Origin: Streptomyces sporangiiformans | GTDB lineage: Bacteria > Actinomycetota > Actinomycetes > Streptomycetales > Streptomycetaceae | Reading direction: 5' to 3' | Length of the DNA: 61,500 bases | NCBI RefSeq assembly: GCF_005768555.2 | Contig: NZ_VCHX02000117.1 | Coordinates: 60,126 to 121,625 of the forward strand | Shown: one piece after another, positions 59,081 through 61,500 of the stretch | Layout: every line of letters starts with the position of its first letter | Numbering within the stretch: position 1 is the stretch's first letter | Translations under genes and position numbers: made by a program | Notes under the pieces: generated by a model | Told to the model about the DNA's origin: nothing | The model's input: only the letters and a program-made list of their open reading frames with translations | Databases searched by the model: none

Positions 59081-60283
59081 TCAGCTCGATGCCGCACGGT
59101 CCTTGGAGGCGCCGAAGCACGCCGACGGATCCGCGAAGAAGGCCAGTGCCGCGAGGATCGCCACGCCGGCTGCCAGCGCCAAGGCTCCGGAAAGGGACCA
59201 TGCGGTGACCGGACCGGCAACCGCCGCGCCCAGGGCGAATCCGGTGATCTTCAAACTCGCGCCGGTGGTGAAGATCTGGCCACGCAGGTGTTCCGGTGCT
59301 TCCCGGTGACGCACCGCGAACAAGGCGGTGAGCTGGGACCCTTCACCGAATCCGACGAGGAGGACCGCGGCGATGAGCAGGGGTGGTTGACCTGTCGTGG
59401 CCAGAGCCAACGCGGCGGCCTGGACAAGGGCACTGACCCAGATGATCGTGTCGGGAGCGACCGAGCGCGGAAATCGCGCGAGTACCGCGTTGGCCGCCAG
59501 GGCCGAGACGGCAACGCAGGAGAGCAGCATCACGCCGCGGCCGGCTCCGCCGAAGGCGCGTTCGCCCAGGAGCGGGATACAGACAGTCAGCATGCCCTGG
59601 GCGACGCAGGAGACGACCGAGGTGAGGGTCGCTCGGGCCAGGCGAGGACTCCTGACGATGCACCGCAGTCCGGCAGCGACGGCGTTGACCACCGAGGCCG
59701 TTCGCGCATCCGGCGCCGCACCCGAGTGCGCGGGCAACTTCCATGCGGCAGGCAGCGCCAGGCCGATGAGCACCGACGAGACCACGACAGCCGTCGGCGC
59801 CCCGAACGTTTCTGCCACGCCGCCGGCGAGGGCCGGCCCGACCAGGCTCGCCGTGCTGAAGGTCATCGCGTCGAGCGCGTTCGCCCGAGGCAGGTCGTCA
59901 GGCGACGCCAACCGGGGCAACTGGGCCGTCCAGCCGCCCGACAGAGCCGGCCCCAGCAGCCCCGTGAGCGCGGCGATCAGCACGGTGACAGCGGTCGGAA
60001 GACGGCCGAGCCCCACGAGAACCATCGCCAGGCCCGTCGCATACAGAACGAGCGCTCCGGCCAGCAGACGGCCCGGCCGCGCCGCTCTGTCGAGCAGTGC
60101 TCCGAAAACCGGTCCACCGACCGCGGCGGACATCGTGATGCCGGCGAGCAACGACGACGCTTCGGTGGTCGATCCGGCGAGGGCGAATCCTGCCAGCATC
60201 AGAGCGGGCCCGGACATTTCATCACCGGTGCGGGCGGTCACCGTTCCAGCGAGATAGGAGCCCATCACGTAACGCTTCGTCAT
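59081..60283 (-). CDS. MFS transporter (drug-efflux type)
   Basis: A 400-residue twelve-helix transporter. GPVFGALLDRAARPGRLLAGAL near residue 58 takes the place of MFS motif A. LLGPALSGGWTAQLPRLASPDDLPRANALDAM and RHREAPEHLRGQIFTTGASLKI are typical of the MFS_3/enterobactin-exporter-like group. ATG 60283 is used; ATG 60265 is possible. Divergent from the CGNR gene across a 57-bp region with a shared operator. Likely an exporter of a small hydrophobic compound. Confidence 0.88.
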   Translation of the reverse strand: MTKRYVMGSYLAGTVTARTGDEMSGPALMLAGFALAGSTTEASSLLAGITMSAAVGGPVFGALLDRAARPGRLLAGALVLYATGLAMVLVGLGRLPTAVTVLIAALTGLLGPALSGGWTAQLPRLASPDDLPRANALDAMTFSTASLVGPALAGGVAETFGAPTAVVVSSVLIGLALPAAWKLPAHSGAAPDARTASVVNAVAAGLRCIVRSPRLARATLTSVVSCVAQGMLTVCIPLLGERAFGGAGRGVMLLSCVAVSALAANAVLARFPRSVAPDTIIWVSALVQAAALALATTGQPPLLIAAVLLVGFGEGSQLTALFAVRHREAPEHLRGQIFTTGASLKITGFALGAAVAGPVTAWSLSGALALAAGVAILAALAFFADPSACFGASKDRAASS

Positions 60284-60292
60284 CAACAGAAC

Positions 60293-60306
60293 GTTACGGA
60301 TGTAAC
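60293..60306. promoter_or_regulatory. Operator GTTACGGATGTAAC between MFS and CGNR genes
   Basis: A GTTAC-N4-GTAAC inverted repeat in the 57-bp divergent gap. Further GTTAC/GTAAC copies are at 60268-60272 and 60325-60329, suggesting cooperative sites. The CGNR protein is the obvious candidate binder. Confidence 0.55.
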
Positions 60307-60340
60307 TCAAAACTCTGCAATATGCGTTACAGTCGAGTGC

Positions 60341-60910
60341 GTGCCCTTCACCGCTGACGACTGGTCCACCCGGCACTCCGTGCTGACCATGGCGCGGCGC
60401 ACCGCTGCCCTCATCAACGTCCTCACCGACGACCGCCCCGCCCCCACGACTGTCGCCGAGGTGCTTCGCGCATACGGCGAGACGGGCTCCATCGACCTCG
60501 CACCCCGTGACGTCGCCCAGATGCGTACGGCTGCCGCCCTGCTCCGGGAGGTCTTCGCGGCCGATCACGTCGACGCCGCCGCCGAAACCCTCAACCGTCT
60601 CCTGCGGGAGCACGCCGGGCCCCCGCGTCTGACCTCACACGGTGGCAGCGCCCCCTGGCACCCCCACCTGGACCACGACGACGACGCCCCCTGGGGCGAG
60701 TGGCTCCTCGCCTCTTCCTGCTTGGCACTGACCGTGCTCGTCTGGGACCATCAACGCCCGCCCGGCAGTGTCTGCGCGTCACCCAGCTGCCAGAACGTCT
60801 TCATCGCCCAAGGCAGCGGCCCGGAGCGCCGCTATTGTTCACGCCGCTGCGCGACCCGCGAACGGGTCGCGGCCCACCGACGCTCCCGCTCCAACGAGCA
60901 GCCGGGGTGA
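60341..60910 (+). CDS. CGNR zinc-finger/ABATE-domain regulator
   Basis: A 189-residue protein. An N-terminal ABATE-like domain (stress-induced, nucleotide or ligand binding) is followed by the zinc finger CASPSC...YCSRRCATRERVAAHRR near residues 148-180. The finger keeps C-x4-C...C-x3-C, but the diagnostic CGNR reads CATR. GTG 60341 begins at the conserved FTADDW; other GTGs lie nearby. Divergent from the MFS exporter it probably controls. Confidence 0.88.
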   Translation: MPFTADDWSTRHSVLTMARRTAALINVLTDDRPAPTTVAEVLRAYGETGSIDLAPRDVAQMRTAAALLREVFAADHVDAAAETLNRLLREHAGPPRLTSHGGSAPWHPHLDHDDDAPWGEWLLASSCLALTVLVWDHQRPPGSVCASPSCQNVFIAQGSGPERRYCSRRCATRERVAAHRRSRSNEQPG

Positions 60911-60960
60911 CGTCGGAAAGCCGCCAGGCCCCTCGCCTGCGGTCGCCTAGGGTCGTCGGC

Positions 60961-61386
60961 ATGTCGCAGCAGAGCCGCACCGTCGTTGAGAACGCCTGGA
61001 AGGCGTTTGCCAGCCATGACTCCGACCGGATCTCCGCGGTCTTCACCGAGGACGCCGAGTGGCTGGCGCCCCCGGGGAACGCTACTGCCGTCGCGCTGGA
61101 GGGTCCCAGCCACCTGGTCGGCAGGAAGGCGATCGTGCGCTTCCTCGCGGAGGACTTTCCCCGCTTCTTCGTGCGTGACGTCACCGTCACCTTCCACGGT
61201 TTCTACGCCGACGGCGAGCGCGTGGTCGTGGAGGAGACCATGACGGCGACCCTGGCCAACGGCAGCCACTACGCAAACGACTACTGCTTCGTCTTCGAGC
61301 TCCGGGACGGGCTGATCCACCGGGTGCGCGAGTACATGGACACAGCCCGCGGGCACCGCATGATCTTCGGCGCGGTTCCGCAGTAG
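60961..61386 (+). CDS. NTF2/SnoaL-like (ketosteroid isomerase fold) protein
   Basis: A 141-residue cone-fold protein: VENAWKAFASHDSDRISAVFTEDAEWLAPPGN at the start, then VVVEETMTATLANG and DYCFVFELRDGLIHRVREYMDT (order of motifs). The family includes limonene-epoxide hydrolase-like and polyketide cyclase-like enzymes and also many of unknown role. ATG 60961 fits the fold start. 50 bp after the CGNR gene on the same strand. Confidence 0.85.
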   Translation: MSQQSRTVVENAWKAFASHDSDRISAVFTEDAEWLAPPGNATAVALEGPSHLVGRKAIVRFLAEDFPRFFVRDVTVTFHGFYADGERVVVEETMTATLANGSHYANDYCFVFELRDGLIHRVREYMDTARGHRMIFGAVPQ

Positions 61387-61465
61387 TCGTCCTGGGCCTG
61401 GCTGCCGGGGCCCCCAACGAACAGCAGAATGCGGCGCCGCGGCCGGGCGGCGCGGCGCCCTCCGG

Positions 61466-61500
61466 CGCCGACCGCTGCCGCGCCGACCGCTGCCGCGCCG
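61466..61500. repeat. 15-bp tandem repeat at the window edge
   Basis: CGCCGACCGCTGCCG is repeated two and a third times and runs off the window. On the plus strand it would encode Ala-Pro-Thr-Ala-Ala units, so it may lie inside a following gene. The rest of 61387-61500 shows no gene. Confidence 0.6.

Overview
The window reads as a stretch of a Streptomyces (or very close actinomycete) chromosome. It has very high GC, strong G/C third-position bias, many GTG starts and ATGA/GTGA stop-start overlaps, a WhiB-type iron-sulfur protein, an AbgT transporter and several actinobacterial DUF families. No tRNA, rRNA, CRISPR array, transposase or integrase was recognised. It looks like an accessory, catabolism-rich region.

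Layout. (1) 0.1-6 kb: DUF309 protein, convergent cobF/cobK (cobalamin), a TauE/SafE permease, a monoacylglycerol-lipase-like hydrolase, and a tight whiB-dps-DUF3140-endonuclease run. (2) 6-13.9 kb, minus strand: an eight-gene operon led by its own XRE-cupin regulator, then an M24 hydrolase homologue, both E1 subunits of a TPP-dependent 2-oxoacid dehydrogenase (no E2/E3 here), an amidohydrolase, a bicupin, an SDR without the usual catalytic residues, and a 3-hydroxyisobutyrate-dehydrogenase-like enzyme. Its substrate is unknown. (3) 14-22.6 kb: a secreted pectate lyase/pectin methylesterase fusion, a broken ECF sigma gene, a small ATPase, a degraded alpha/beta hydrolase, a TetR-P450 pair, a NUDIX-like protein, a PAT-type acetyltransferase and a double AsnC-type regulator. 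(4) 22.7-25.6 kb: amidohydrolase plus AbgT transporter, divergent from the AsnC regulator.

(5) 25.6-47.1 kb: a large aromatic (probably phenolic or N-heteroaromatic) meta-cleavage cluster. It has a CarAa/OxoO-like Rieske oxygenase with ferredoxin and reductase, a LigB-type extradiol dioxygenase, two C-C hydrolases, the full lower pathway (2-oxopent-4-enoate hydratase, 4-hydroxy-2-oxovalerate aldolase, acetaldehyde dehydrogenase), an LLM flavoenzyme, an ABC uptake system, and a CoA branch (acyl-CoA ligase, double-domain CaiB, two MaoC-type halves). An IclR regulator sits inside it. A related 17-bp element and CGGAAC/GTTCCG half-sites recur in front of its transcription units. It also encodes a peptidase-M20 homologue that has lost its metal ligands and a previously unlisted 38-residue membrane-like peptide.

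(6) 47.1-55 kb: an operon of pxpA-pxpB-pxpC (5-oxoprolinase), MHS transporter, SDR, aminotransferase and RraA-type aldolase, with a divergent LysR regulator. Together these suggest a route that opens a lactam, transaminates it and cleaves a 4-hydroxy-2-oxoacid. (7) 55.2-58.2 kb: a GNAT-aminotransferase fusion coupled to a CDP-diacylglycerol-synthase-like membrane enzyme, followed by the 3' fragment of an FG-GAP protein, with TGAGTAC palindromes on either side. (8) 58.3-61.5 kb: a secreted AMIN-like protein, a divergent MFS/CGNR pair sharing a GTTAC operator, an NTF2-like protein and the edge of a repeat-rich sequence.
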